Assembly: GCA_030549775.1 (NCBI GenBank)
Contig: CM060178.1
Span: forward strand, 64,842,896 to 64,906,895
From: Tamarix chinensis
Lineage: Eukaryota; Streptophyta; Magnoliopsida; Caryophyllales; Tamaricaceae
DNA: 64,000 nt
Direction: 5' to 3'
Every line of letters starts with the position of its first letter. Position 1 is the stretch's first letter. Below, piece by piece: positions 9,943 through 23,266 of this stretch. The notes beneath the pieces were generated by a model. It worked only from the letters and a program-made list of their open reading frames with translations, ran no database searches and was not told where the DNA came from. Both the position numbers and the translations under genes were made by a program.

Positions 9943-11731
9943 ATCTTGCAAAATCTAAAGTATGATAATTTAATATGCCTTTTCATGAGGGTAGATTACA
10001 AGTCATGGAAAATGACTATTTTGCCCCTCTGTATAATTAAGCATATAAAACCCTAACATGCATAATCAACTCATCATAAATCACATGGTTTCATGCTTAA
10101 TATCATATAATACATGCTTTCATACATAAGAACATATAATATAAGCTTTCGTACACTATATGTTATAACAATATACATACTTAAGGCATGTAATTTCATA
10201 CTAGCAGACATAAGGAAATTAATATAACATGATAAGACAAGCTTAGGGAAATAATTATAGCATACAAAACCCTAATAAGTTATCATGAAATTTTTACATT
10301 TTAATAAGGCATATGGATCATATTAATTCTAAGAAAAATAGAAAAATATAAGAAAACTATCATCAAATTTACTCTCCACTAACACACTCCTTCTTTACAT
10401 AAAATATAACCCCACAAAACACACACACACACACATATTAGTAATTAAACAATACTAATCATAAAAGAACATAACAATTAACAAATCAACAATACAAACC
10501 ACCACCTAAGGTTAGCAACCGAGTGTGGATTACACTACTTAAGGGTATCAAACTGAGGTTTTCATGCTCAGGGGGTGTCCAAATGTGATCTTGGCAGGTT
10601 AGCAGGCTTAACAATGCAAGGCTTGCAACTAGCATAAGCTCAACAATATAACACACGCTCTACAATAAACATAAAAAAGGTTAGAAAAAATACCACAAGA
10701 TAAGCAACACACACAAGCTTGGAAACCTACACATAGAGTTGATAATGCATACATAATATTGACAACACATACTCAATCTTGGAAACATGCGCATAGAAGC
10801 TCAATAACCCACATAAACTTAACAGCACACTCAATCTTGACATAGGGAGAAAGGATGTTTATGGGCTTGGCTGGGTGGAGGAAGGACACTAAGAAATATT
10901 TGGGTGAGTGTGAAATGTGGAGGCTTGAAAAGGTAAGGAATGCAAAGCGATTATCAAAGCTATGTTGCATAAATGGAGTTGGTGATGGAAAGTGTTAGGC
11001 TAAAAATAGTTGTGAAAGAATTGAGAGGAGTTCAAGGGGATTTTTTGAAAATAAATAAAGCAAGGATGATGTTTGGATGGGTGAACTACTACTAAAAGTG
11101 GTGTTGCTGTAGCATAAGGAAGAGAGTGTTGAGGAGTAGAGTTTAGGTAAGTTTTGTGTAGGTGGTGTCTGGTTTTGGGGAGATGGTTGGCTGCAAAGAT
11201 GGTTTCATATCCAGGGAAGAATTTATATAGTAAAACTAGGGAACGAGAAGGAAAAATGAAGGGGAGGAAGATATTAGTTGAGTTTCAAGAATGACAAAAT
11301 GAATGAAAGGGTAAAGAAGTAATTTTAGTGAGATAGGGTCTTATGCATAAGAGAGAGAATGTAAGGGAACTAGTGCAAAAAAAAAGGTGATAGCATAGAA
11401 AGTGGGTGAGGAAAATAAAAAAAAACACATTTGGCACAAAAAACCATGGAAGGTAGAGGGTTATATGAGAAAAATATATTCAAGGAGGAATGTGGGTTAG
11501 GATTAGTTTGGTTTATTAGTTAGTAAAACCAAGTTAGTAAATAAACCATTAATCAAAGGGATGAGAAAAAAAGGAAAAGGAAAAGAAAATGGTTAGGGTA
11601 AAATATCTAGGAAATGTTTAGGGTTATGGTTTAAAGGTTAAAAGAGGTGATTAAATTAAGGTATGGGGTTTAGTTTTAAATAAAACTTTACATTAAAAAA
11701 AGATTTGTAAAAGTTTGAAGGGGGGTTATAA
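9943..11731 (-). mobile_element. Reverse-strand LTR remnant (J)
   Basis: The plus strand changes from CA/AT-rich sequence to a purine-rich block (about 10850-11600) and ends GGGGGGTTATAAC, the mirror of a TGTAA(C/T)ACCC LTR start. The order fits a reverse LTR of the same general plan as its neighbours. Its left end is lost where element A1 abuts it. The short frames here show no coding signs. An (AC)n run lies near 10419-10435. Confidence 0.45.
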
Positions 11732-12870
11732 CGGTATGATTTTTCACTCTAGGTGATGATGTCAATGATTGTGCTGACCCTTATATTCATTTGTTGATTT
11801 GATTGATGTGTTGGACCTTACTATGCTCTGAGGAATAATAATCTTAACTTGAATAAGATATTAGTCACTTAAAGTAAAAGACTTGAGAATTAGAAAGGGA
11901 TATCATGCCATGGTAGGGACACCTACTACATAGCAGGATCTTTGAGTTATAGGGCCCACTTCTTCTTTAACGGTAATCTATATACCTTATAGAGGGAATG
12001 TGTAATTAAGTATTTTCACGATGAGGTTATGTATACACAACTTAGTTCATGTGACTTTTATGATGTGATGTCAAGAAGTTAGTTGTTTGTGTGACCTCTT
12101 TAGCAAGATATTAGAAAGTTAGTGGTTTGATTTGTTGGTTTCTTGCTATCCATAGTGATCATTGTTTGGATTATGGGATTGTATTCCTTTTAAGAATTAA
12201 TTGGTTGAATTGGAATCAGTTTAGTTAGCTCATGAAAGAATTTTCTATTAATAGCCAGATTAGGGTTTTACCTCAGTATTATGTTTAGTAATTATTGTAA
12301 TCTTGGTTGTTGTTGATCTTTTATAGGTCATGATTATAATTGTTCTTGGATATTGTGATTACATATGATTATGGTGTAAGAATTTTTCTTATTATTGTAT
12401 GTCTATATACAACATGATCATACTACCTCTTCGAAAGCATTGTTATTTACTCATTATAAGGATCCCATACTGAGATGATATTTTCAGATGATTATGAGCA
12501 GGCCATGGAGTGACATGAAACTTACAAGCGTAGCGAAGATCTTTAGGAAGAGATTATTTTCTCAAAGTGGACCTTTGGGTTGAAGAGTTAGAAATTTTGG
12601 TGTTATACCTTTGGTTATTAGTTTTTGTTGTAGTTGATTTTCCTTTAGAATCTTATATCCCAATTATATTTTGTTTAACCTATTGTGCAGATGATGTACT
12701 ATCCATAAACCATTGTTTATGTTTTTTTTTTATCTAACTTTTTTAGCCTTAGAACTTTGTAAAAGGAAGGTAATGAGACCAAACTTATGCTAAGTGTAGC
12801 AATAACACCTATTTTTTTTTGTGATTACCCTTGTGCAAAACAAAATTTTTAAGTAGTTAAAATGGGAGAG
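11732..12870 (+). mobile_element. Forward LTR fragment (H), 5'-truncated
   Basis: This matches the second half of LTR G in order: the CACTTAAAGT box (11866-11878), the ACTCATTATAAGGATCC block (12450), TTTAGCCTT (12743) and an end resembling AAAATTTTTAAGTAGTTAAAATGG (about 12845-12868). The final GGTGTTACA has been lost. Confidence 0.5.
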
Positions 12871-14600
12871 CTCTTTCTCAGACTATCTATTATTTTTATT
12901 TTTATTTTACCACAAAAGAGGAGTAGATTTAGGATAAATTTGAAGTATTAAGCCATTTCTCCTCTTGTTTTTCATTAGATTTAATAGGAGGTTTTTATAT
13001 TATAATTTTTACAAAGCTGTATTAAAGTATTATTTAAGAAAAATGAAGACTTTCACTACTTTTTAAGTTTAACTAATTATTAGCTTAAAGAGTCAACTAC
13101 TTAAGGGAATATTATTTTCTGCTTGGATTCCCAAACCACTCCATTAGTTTATGGGACTAATCCACTAGTCATCTAGGACTTTTTGTGATATTTTTATAGT
13201 TCACTATTGATGGTTTCACCATGGCTTGACCTTATTATTATATGTTGACCTTACCTTTGACCATAAAATAAAAGGATAAATAATTGTATATGAGTGGGTA
13301 TTGATAGCTAGATGATTTGGCATGCCTTTTATAACTTTTGAACTTGATCCTCACTCTTATGAACTTTATGGAATAAAGAGACATGTGGTTGATAAGACAT
13401 TTCATATACAGTTGATTAAATTTCGAGAATAATATGTGTGGCTTTCATGTTTCAATTATTCTCTTAAAATAGGACACTAAGTACTTAAAGTAGAAGAGAA
13501 TTCAAATGAGTCGATGTTCCTCCAAATCTAAAAGTGACCCTTTCTTTTACTTTAGCTTTAGACAGGTCCTTGGAGGTCATGATGCCTTTACTACTCTTAA
13601 TAGTGATAAATTACTAGAGGGTATTGGTATTAAAGCATTTGATTACCTAGGTTAATTAGTATTACCTTATCTTATAACCAAGTTTAAAGGATGCTTCATG
13701 TCCTCATATATAACTAGTTGGTTGCTATTGGTTGATTATGCTGCCATGGCTAAGCTTTCATGATGGAGAACTTAGTCCATTTGCTCGTAGTTCTTAAATA
13801 ATATTATTGATGATGTGATGACCATGTTAATGAGATGGTAACATGAAAGAGCCTTAAGTGGCTATGTATCTTCTTTGTGTGTTTAACTTCCATTTGATAG
13901 ATAATGCATATGCGATCCATAAATTCCTTAATAATATTATATGTATGAGCCCAAGCATGTTGTTTCATGCATGACACACCTATGACCTTGTACAATAATA
14001 ACATATAAGTTCAAGTATAATATCATATGGGATATGCCATGAATGCCATGGGGAATATGGTTAATATATTTAGGCATGTTATTACATGAGTATGATATGT
14101 ATGTTTAGCATGATTCTATATGTGTACCAGGAGTTGCATGATATAATAGTTTTCTTTACTTAGTATGTATAGTATTGACTTGTACATTTTTTGGTCACCT
14201 ACTCAATCAAAAAAGAAAAGGGCATTGTGATAGTTTTTGAGGATAACTAATTGTTAGCCTTTCCATGGGATGTGCTTTTAAGGTACGAGATTAGGAATTC
14301 TGAATATGATTTTATCTTGATAAGCTCTTTTATAATCCTTGATTGATCTCTTCATTTTCTGTAGCTATTCCATTGTAATTTCCATTTGAGTAAACTTTCA
14401 ACATATAACCTTATTTTTTATTTGACCACTTAGTTATTTACTAAAGTGTTGATTAAGTTTTATACTTAGCGTTACATCTAGCATAAGATAGACAGTAGGC
14501 ATCTATTGTATGTTAGATACATTGTTGAAATCCCATTTTCTTGATTCCATTGTAAAATGATTTCACATTTTTTTTTAAATCAAATTAAGTTTTCCAATAA
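12871..14600 (+). mobile_element. Degraded LTR-derived sequence
   Basis: GTACTTAAAGTAGAAGAG at about 13481 and a U5-type stem-loop at 14476-14518 mark this as another forward LTR tail. The start is not visible, and the end should lie near 14595 but has lost its GGTGTTACA. No coding frame is credible. Confidence 0.4.
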
Positions 14601-16923
14601 AAAAAAGAGTGGTACACTTAAATAGTTTATTTGAAATGAAATAATACTTTTTAGAAAAATATCAATTTTAGATCATTACTTGGAATAAAGTGTGCATTTC
14701 ATTGAAAATATTTTTATAGTTTATATATATGTATATTATCTAAGAGATAAAAATTAGGAAGGAAAATGTTTTTACCCATATTATCCCTATACCAAATAAT
14801 TTAGCTAATACATGTTAAGATAACATGCCAATTTATCGCAAGTCCATAACATGACACACCAGAGCGTAATTCTAAGCTAGCATAAGTTTTTTGGTATGTC
14901 ATAATATATAATAAATCATCCTAATACCATTCAAAATGTTTTTAAAATTATTTTAATATAAAACAAAATAGTTTTGGTTTTGGATTGAACTTCACAAATA
15001 CTAAAATTAAGACTTTGCTAATCACTGGTTTAGGGAAAGTCAGTCAACATGTGATATCGGTCGGCTAGTCACCAATAAGAAACATCCTTTCTACGATGAT
15101 GTCAAAATGATTCGATAGTAATGTTTATTTTATATCATAAGTGTCATCATAAAGATTTGCAACAGCATCAGCACTGTATAATTTTTTATTAGGTGATTAG
15201 TTAAAATTTTCATGTTAAATGCTAGTAAGCAACGTCAACATATGGTTTACTCTCAACTTCACTTGTCCGCTACTATGATATATTTTATTGATCTGCTATG
15301 TTAATAGTTTGTATGATAACGATCATTTTTCTATATCTTGCCATATAGAATTAGTGCTTTAGGGTTGTCTCATAATAATAATCACCATTGTAAACTATAA
15401 TGAATTTTTATTTAATTTTTACAATTATATTCATCCAAATCATTTTATATACTCTTTTTTAATACATATAAAAGAATCAATTCTTAGAATCACATATAGA
15501 TTATAAAGATTACCAAATAACACACAACATCAATGCTTGAAGTTTTCAACTTCAACATTTACAATTGTCAGCATTTACATAAGTAAAACCAACAATCCAA
15601 GCTACTAATATTCAATAAAAAAAATTATGTCACAAAAATAAAATCCAAACTTATATTTTCCACCCAGACTCTCTCATAGTTGTTGTAGAGGATGTATACT
15701 TATATTCAAAAAATACCTACAAATTATTTACATTTTGTTTAATAAAATTTAATGTTGTGCAATCAATCTATTTATGATAGTATGGAGGTTAAAATAATAG
15801 GTATATTTATTCTTGTATGTATGTATGTATGTATGTATGTATGTATGTATTGAAGATGATTAGGTAATAAAACATACAAATAAAGCCTACCATTATATTC
15901 CAAACAATCTTCATTTGATTTGTTAGTGCATCAATATAAGGAGTATTATGATCTCAATTATTTTCCTTGCAATAAATAAATAAATTATTATTTTATAGGA
16001 AAAACATAAAACTATAATTAAGAAAATATAATAATTTCTAATAACAGTACTCAAACATGAACTAAAACCCTTAAATCTCCCTTCAAACCTAAACTCGAAT
16101 AAGGAATCATTGATGGGGCCCCAAATCCATAGGGAGAATTGTCATCCCTAATATGGTATAGGGTATCTAAGGTGAAAAAGTCATCCATGATATTTATATA
16201 TCTTATAAGTCTACTCGAAATGAAATAATACTTTGCTTTTGGATAAATAATCAATTTAGATCTTTATTTGAACTAAAATGAATATTTCATTGAAAATTAT
16301 ATTTGTTATTAATAAATAAATTATCTAAAAGACATAAGTGTGGAAGAAAGTATTTCCATCCTAATTACCCTCGTACATAACGAGTTAGCTAATACATAAT
16401 AAGACATCGTGACAAGGTATAACAAGTCCAAAACATAATACATTATAGCGTAGAAATCATACTCCCTCAACTAGCTTATTTAAATGCTTACATATATTAA
16501 ACTTTTTTAATTAATACTTTTATATTTTGCTATTTTTTTCCAATTTTGTCTCATTAAATATTATTAAAAGTCATTTTCTTGAAACAAAGTTATGTTTTCA
16601 TCTTCCCTAGATATAAAGTATAAAAATTTTATATTTCTATTTGTTTAGATGTGTATATAGTATAATGAGCTTAGAGATGTAAATGAACTAAGTTAAATCA
16701 CCTTCATTTAAGCTCAACACATTAAATAAATGAGTCAAATTAAGTGACCTCTCTTACTAAATAAGCCTAATTACTGGTGTTCAACCTAAAATCTTTTAAT
16801 AAATTGCAAACCCACCCCCCCTATTTTTTCTTCTAGAAATTTTCATTTTAAGACAATGCAAAAGTGTTAAAAGCCAAAATCATAGGATGTAACAACCACA
16901 TTAACATATATGAGAATGTGAGA
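14601..16923. repeat. AT-rich interval with diverged ~260-bp direct repeats
   Basis: 14611-14875 and about 16196-16455 align over their whole length at roughly 70% by eye. Shared blocks are GAAATGAAATAATACTTT, CATTTCATTGAAAAT, TTAGCTAATACAT and CATTATAGCGTA/CCAGAGCGTAA. They lie in the same orientation about 1.6 kb apart. A (GTAT)n run lies at 15813-15851. The 67-codon reverse frame at 16051-16254 runs across the start of the second repeat and is not convincing. I recognise nothing in 15000-15800 or 16456-16923. Confidence 0.5.
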
Positions 16924-19900
16924 TGAAATACCCCAAAATATAATTTTATGAATTAAAAATAAAATAAGAATTATTAGGTAAAGTTTAATTAAATATACCT
17001 TTTTTAATGAAATAATGATATTATAATAATATTAATTATGGCCATAAAAGGAAGAAAATAATGTAGGGATCTAATTAATGGAGGCTATAATTGTTTATTA
17101 AACTAAAATATATTTTAATTAAAATTATAATAATAATTCCTAAATTAAGAAGAAACTAATTATTTATTATTAATCATTTTATTATCTTTAAAATTTTTTA
17201 AAAAATCCCAAACCGCCCAACCACCTCACTTTTCATTTTTTTTTTCTTTTTTCCTCTTTCTTCTCCTTTTATTCCTTTTCATTTTTTATTTTTCTTTTTT
17301 TCCTTTTATCCTTTTTTCCTTCTTCCCCCTCACTCGTTGAACTCGGTTGTGCCCAGCACGGCATAATCCCTCTCTCCTCTCCTCTCATTTCTTTTCTTTC
17401 CTCTGGCCTATGCACCCTTATTTTATTTTCCTTTCCTTAGTGTAACCCAGCTTCCTACCCATGCCCATCTTCCTCTGTTCCTCCTTTCTCTCTCTTTTTC
17501 TTTCTTTTTTCCCTTTTCCCTATCTTCAACCTCCCCTGGCTCAGTGTTGTAGACATGGATGTTATGCAAACCCATTTCTCTCTCTCCCCTCACCCTCTCC
17601 TCATCTTGTTCTGCAGGACGTGCAATTGACACTACCCTAGATTAATCCCCTCCCTCCTAAAACCCCAACACCCCCACCTAACCCCCTAGAACCCTACCAA
17701 AATTTCTACCCTGTCCTCTGGTTATGCAAGTTGTGTTAGCCTACACGTCAATCGGAAGCCAACCACCCCATCCTCTTATCTTCTTCCTTCTTTTGTCCAC
17801 TTTCCCCAACCATCTCCCCCTATATATATACCCCATGTGCCTTAATTCCCCCTTTTCTTCTATCATTCAAAAATCACCCCTCATCCTCCTCACATTGCCT
17901 CTTTAGTTGCTTCCACCACAACCGGCGTGTCACGCCACCATCGCCACACCATCCCTTCCTCTTCCTTACATCACCCTCCACCAAACAAGACCTTCTCCTG
18001 CCCCTAAATCCTTTTCCTTTTCCCTCCCCACTTGTTCAAAGAGGGCATCTTGAGCTGACCTTCTGTACCCATCTTCGCCACCTGCGCCTCCACCATCGCA
18101 GTAGCTACCACCTCTATTTCCTCCCTTCATGCCCAAAAAACCTTCCCCTACCATCCCACACCACCATTTCCCTTTTCCTTCCCTTCCTTCCTCCTCCCTT
18201 TCTCACTTTTCCTCTTGACCACTACCACAACCATGACCTACGTTGTCGTTGTGAGATACCACGATCCCCTTTGACCTAGAAACCCTACCACAAAAGAAAA
18301 TGTAGCGTTCCTCCTCTTTTCTAACCCTAAAATCTCTCCTTTTAAATCACCACTACCACTACCGCTGTGTGCCGCCACCGGTGTCACCGTGCGTTGCCGC
18401 CGCCCCTTGCCTGCTATCCCCTCTCTAGTTGTTCCTTTAACCCTTGTACTTGTTTAGCATATTTTATTTTAAATATTTTTCTATTATTAAATTTTTTATT
18501 ATTATTTTTATTACTACTACTAATATTTAGTTAGGGTAATAAGAGAAAAAGGAAAAAGGAGTAGGAAGAAGGCTAAATAATTAGTATTCCATTTCTTATA
18601 GGTTGTGAACCAAACCCTTCCCATGAGGAGGCATAGGATTGTGCTCCAAGCTCAGTGTCTAATTTGATAAGGACATGGTTAAGGCTTGGGTTTCCTATAA
18701 TTTATGTGCTTATAGGTGTAATGATATATGTTGTGTATTTATATGTGAATGAGGATTGAATATGTGTGTAGTGTAGCTTTCCTTGCAAGAAGCTAAGGTA
18801 TGTTATGTATGATTTATAATATGTGTAATATGGGTGATATGAGATGTTATGTATGACATTGTGTTATGTACAATTGTTATGGTATGACATATATACTTAG
18901 AGGCCTTAGGTGGACTTGAGTGGTTTTAGGGATCTAAAAGAAATAAAGAGGGTGGAGTGAGTAAGAAGAAGTGGGGAAAAGCCTAAATATACTATGGCAT
19001 ATGGGTGATAAAATAAAGGAAGAAAATATTAAAATGAAGTCTTAGAGTAAAATCTTACATGGGGAGTGTGAGTCATGCATATAGAGTTTATTCTTTGCGT
19101 GAAAGGAAATTTTACATGGGAATTAAAAAGTATTTTGGGTGATTTAAGTCTTTAGGGAAGAAATAGTACATGGGTTGGTAGAAGTGTGTATGAGAGCCTA
19201 ACTAGGGTTCTTAAAGGAAACCATAATTGAGGAGTGTTATGAGAGAGTTTATAGAGGTTGGTAGGAATAAGGGTGGAGATTAAGGGTGTGTCATATGAAC
19301 AGTGAGAGTCAAGTGAAAAGGAGGGTGGATTTTGTGTGTGAAGGGAAGGTGTAAAAGAAAAGAGGAGTATTAGGGTTTTAGGGTGACCAACTAGGGTTTC
19401 TTATTACATGTGGAAGTTATAAAGTTGGGTTGTGATTTTAGAGTGGGTTGAGTGGAATGATGGTGTTGGAATTGAGGGGAGTATGGTCTATATATGAAAA
19501 AGAGAGGCTAGGGTCACATTGGCCATATTAGGGCTTCAAGGGAAAACCCTAGTAAGAGATGTTGAGCCTAGGTGTAGAAATAGAAAAGTGGGCCTTAACC
19601 CACATATATGGGGGAATTTGGATTTTTGGTGAGTAGGGTGGAAGGTGAAAAAGAGGTCCTAGAGTCTTGGGGAGTGTAGAGGTCCCAAGTTATAGGACAA
19701 GATCATTCAGAAAGTCTAAGGTGGAAGCATGGTAATGTGTTAGGAGTCCATTGGGGGCATGTATATCTAGTTAGGGGTTTACTTGTGGAATAAGACACAA
19801 ATAAAATACTAATTACATAAAGTGAAAGAATATTAAGCCAGGCTCAGGTTAGGATGATTTTCATTCCATCGGCTATAATAGTGTTTAGGAGAATTTTTGT

Positions 19901-20036
19901 CTTAAGGACCTATCCACCAGCTATAATAGTGGCCAAGCAAGTTCTACTCTCGAGTACTATTTTTTATCTATTGGTGATAAGAGTGTGGGTACTAGACTCA
20001 ATAAACCAAACCTTGTTCAACATAATAGTGGCCCAT
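16924..20036 (+). mobile_element. 5' LTR of gypsy element B (B1), truncated
   Basis: It begins TGAAATACCCC and aligns with B2 (27165-29979) through an AT-rich start, a pyrimidine-rich block (17200-18460), a region around 18880-19800, a telo-box palindrome (about 19528-19551), the CATAAAGTGAAAGAATATTAAGCC box (19815) and CCA...TATAATAGTGG palindromes. It stops at about 20036, where integrase sequence of another element begins, so the last ~900 bp are missing. Several short frames in the CT-rich block are not genes. Confidence 0.65.
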
Positions 20037-20618
20037 ATAAAGTGGGAGGTAGCTAAACTTGTATCCAAATGTCTGACATACCAGAAGGTCAATATAGAGC
20101 ACTGCAAACTTACAGGGCTACTTTAGCCTTTAGAAGTGCCAAGATGGAAGTGGGATTCTATCTCCATGGACCATATTAGTGGGTTAACAAGGCTCAAAGC
20201 AGTAGTGATGCTATCTGATTTACCGTGGAAAGACTAATCAAGTCTGCCATGTTTATTCTAATGAATTCAACCTAGAGCATGGGTTAGTTGACTAGTGCCT
20301 ACATGAATTTTTTAGTTAGTCAATATGGGGTGCATGAGGATATTGTCTCAAATAGGGATTCAAGGTTCCTCTCTCATTTTTGGGAAAAGTTATAGGAGGT
20401 CTTAGGAACAAAGTTAAATATGAGTACAACTTTTCATCCCACCACAAATGGATAGAGTAATAAGACCATGCAAACCTTAGAGGAAATGCTGAGGGCCTTT
20501 GTCTTTAACTTTCAAAGTTGTGCGGAAGAGTTTCTACTCTGATAGAGTTCTCTTATAACAACAACTACCATGCCACCATAGAGATGTGTCACGGCCTGCC
20601 TATTTTTTCACATTTTTT

Positions 20619-20836
20619 TGGAAGGTTCTAGAATATTCTAGAGTTGTGTAGACTCTAGTAGAATAATGTGGAAGTGTATGGAACCTTGTGTAAATATCTA
20701 GAGACCTCCTAGAATGATGTGAAACTCTCTAGAATCCTAAAGGATAGAAGGAATCTAGAAGAGTCTCCTAAAATATCTTGTAATCTAGAAGTATCTCTAG
20801 AATTATCTAAAGGGATATGGAAGACCTAGAACCTTC
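20619..20836. promoter_or_regulatory. Heat-shock-element-like array in solo LTR K
   Basis: At 20620-20644 the sequence is GGAAGGTTCTAGAATATTCT followed by AGAGT. That is four exact alternating nGAAn/nTTCn pentamers plus a partial fifth, the consensus bound by heat-shock factors. GAACCTTC recurs at 20829-20836, and many TCTAGAA half-sites lie between. The TATA box is at 20870. Confidence 0.6.
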
Positions 20837-20869
20837 CACCAAAGGAGGGAAAGGGAGAGGGACCTCAAC

Positions 20870-20877
20870 TATAAATA
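20870..20877 (+). promoter_or_regulatory. Predicted TATA box of solo LTR K
   Basis: TATAAATA is followed by GAGGACC and a pyrimidine-rich stretch about 60 bp downstream, a usual plant LTR core promoter layout. Confidence 0.65.
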
Positions 20878-21769
20878 GAGGACCACCCCATTTGCTCCCA
20901 TCACCTCTCAAGTTGTAAGCTCTCTCATCTCTCATCAATAAATAGTTCTCTTCTTACACACAAACTCTCTCACTCTCTCTCTCTAAGCCTCCTAAGTTCT
21001 CCAAGTGTTATTACTCGTCTTCAAAGGCTTGGTAATAGCCTTAGTTTGAGGAAGGCTGACTTAGTGAGCACTAAAGGTGTTGTACTTCTAAGTGCTGCAC
21101 GGGAAAGACTTAGATGAAATAAGTCACCCCGTGACAGATGGCTCCTTTTGAAGAATTGTGTGGGCAAAAGTGTAGGACCCCTTTGTGTTGGAGTGATATC
21201 AAAGAGATAGTGTTGCTAGGACCTGAGATGTTCGGATAGATGAATAGGAAAATTTGACACATTTAGGATTGGATGAAGCCTTCTCAAATCCAACAAAAGA
21301 GTTATGTTGGTTAGAAAGTCTGGAGTAACAACTTTGAGTCTTAGGAGAAGGTACAGTTGAGGGTCTCCCCTATTAAGGGTGTGCAAAGTTTCGATAGAAA
21401 GGGCAAGCTGAGCCCAAGATACATTGGGCCTTATGAGATCTTGGAGCAGGTGGGAGACGTTACATACCAGTTGGCATTACCAAGTTGGCATGAGTTCACA
21501 ACGTGTTCCATATATCACAACTATGAAAGTACGTTGCCAATCCAATGAGGTCAAACTTGATGATTTTCTAGCCTATAAGGAGAGACCTATGTGGATCCTT
21601 GACACTAAGCTCTAAAAAACCCGTACAAGCGTGGTCCCACTCGTGAAGATTCTTTGGGGCCACCATGGGATCGAGGAAGCTACTTGGGAAGTTGAGAGGG
21701 ACATGAGTAAGGCATATCCTAAACTCTTCACCTCTCATACGGCAATTCCAAGTAAACCTCTTTTTCTCT

Positions 21770-21783
21770 AAGGGGGTAGTAGT
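21770..21783 (+). other. Polypurine tract of element D
   Basis: AAGGGGGTAGTAGT lies between the end of the integrase tail and the LTR start at 21795. Confidence 0.55.
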
Positions 21784-22639
21784 ATCACGTTTTATGTAAT
21801 ACCTCACATTTTTAATATTCAGATTTATTAAGGTTAATGATTTTATTAGCGTAATTTAATGTAACTAATTAATTATTTTAATTTTGATTCATTTTATGGA
21901 TTTATCGACAATTCGAATTCATATTTGAATTTAATTAATCATTCTTGTTGCGAACCATTCTTGATAAATTCGTTCACGACAATGATTTTATTATATTCTT
22001 ATGAATTTGATTTTTGGTTAAAAATAAGTATTCCCGTTCTTTCTCGTACTTTTATTTTTAATCTTTTAGATTTATTTTCAATTATAACTTTGTCATGTGA
22101 TTATGACTTTATTTTGAAGTTATATTTCGTTAACAAAATATATTATTTAAGTTATAGAATTTCTGTTTAAATAGTTAAAGCTATTTTAATGATTTTATCC
22201 GTAGAAAATATTTCCAACTTTAAATTTATTTGTTTTTGGAAATCGTTAATATTTTCAAGAAGTTTAAATTAAAAATATTTTCAGATCTTATTTAAGAATT
22301 TCTTTTTGAAATTAATTTTCTTCTGTTTTACGCTTTTCAGTTTGTGGAAAACCGATTTCGAAAATTATTAAATTAATCTCGATTTATTAGAGTTTGACTT
22401 AAATATTTTATTATATGCTTTTAAATATTTCTTCGAGGCCTTATAATATATTTCCGTAAATAATATAAATTTTTATGTTCGTTGGTAAATTCTTCCAAAA
22501 ATGTTTCCGAAATTCTTTATATAGCTTTTTATTAATTTTAAGCCTTCAGATACGTTCGAAATAAATTTTCGTTAAATAAATTTTAGATAAAATCTTCCAA
22601 TAATATTTTGATATTTTTTGTATTTTATTTTGTGTAAAA

Positions 22640-23040
22640 AAAACCCCGCACCCGGCCGAACCGACCCCCCTCTCCGTTTTCCTTTTTCTCTTCTCTTCTT
22701 TCTCCTCTTATCTTCTCTTCCCTCTGCTGCCCCTACCCCTATCCCTGTTCGCAGACTCAAAGCCCTAGCCACCTCTCTTCTTCTCCCCATCTCCTCCCTC
22801 CTCCTTCGCTGGCCACGACCGACCACCGCTGGCGATGCAGCGCAGCAGCCACAGCAGCAGCAGCCGGAGCCAACTCGACTGCAGCAACTGAAGCAGCCAC
22901 GCCTAGCAGCCGTGCACAGCAGCAGCAACCGCACAGGCTGTGCCACCACCGTCCGGCTCCAGCGAGCCTCGCTGACCACCGGCGAGCTGTCTCCGTCCTC
23001 CAATGAAGCTTCTCCGGCCTTCCCTTGTCCCGATTCATTA
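22640..23040. other. GC- and pyrimidine-rich block with CAG runs inside LTR D
   Basis: A CCCTCTCC...CTTCTTC leader passes into CAGCAG-rich, G+C-rich sequence. It lies where other LTRs in the window have their pyrimidine-rich leader, so it is probably transcribed R/U5-type sequence. Open frames on both strands reflect composition. Confidence 0.5.
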
Positions 23041-23266
23041 ATTATCGTTGGATATAATTTTCTGAAAAACCCTAATTTAGATTTGATTAATTGAATGTGA
23101 TTTAGCTTGTGATAATCTAAATTAACTATTTGGTTATGTATATATGTGCTGTAAGATTGATTTGGATAGGTTAATTGTATGGTTATGTTGGAATTTTGGA
23201 AAAATTGGATTTTTGACCGGGTTATGCCCAAATTTTTCGGATTCGCCCGTTTTTGCGATTTTGGAT

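Larger units (their letters stand above)
20587..21136 (+). mobile_element. Solo LTR K (TGTCACGG...CCGTGACA), 550 bp
   Basis: The ends are an exact 8-bp inverted repeat, TGTCACGG/CCGTGACA, with the canonical TG...CA. It interrupts an otherwise continuous integrase reading frame, so both borders are defined independently of the ends. GATG occurs on both sides (20583-20586 and 21137-21140), a 4-bp target duplication, or 5 bp if one base was lost. It carries a TATA box, AATAAA near 20938 and no internal domain, as expected after recombination between two LTRs. The parent family is not known to me. Confidence 0.8.
20037..21768 (+). pseudogene. Chromovirus integrase of element D, split by solo LTR K
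   Basis: The fragment starts within the zinc-binding domain: one frame reads KLVSKCLTCQKVNIEH and then LTGLL, the second half of the HHCC site and the following linker. Core remnants continue to IEMAP, where solo LTR K interrupts the codon series at 20587. The frame resumes at 21141 with PFEELCG. The C-terminal GPY module is clear (KLSPRYIGPYEILEQVGD, about 21402-21455). A chromodomain-type tail follows (VVPLVKILWGHHGIEEATWE, about 21634-21693, then YPKLF). The 5' part of D is missing, and stops show it is dead. Confidence 0.8.

Noticed and set aside
16660..16790. Possible MITE suggested by AAATGAAC...TTCATTT pairing
   Set aside because: Short and AT-rich; no terminal repeats or target duplication could be fixed.
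22572..23231. 219-codon reverse frame and overlapping 158-codon forward frame
   Set aside because: Both come from a GC/CAG-rich block of LTR D, overlap each other, and have no domain and no conserved start.
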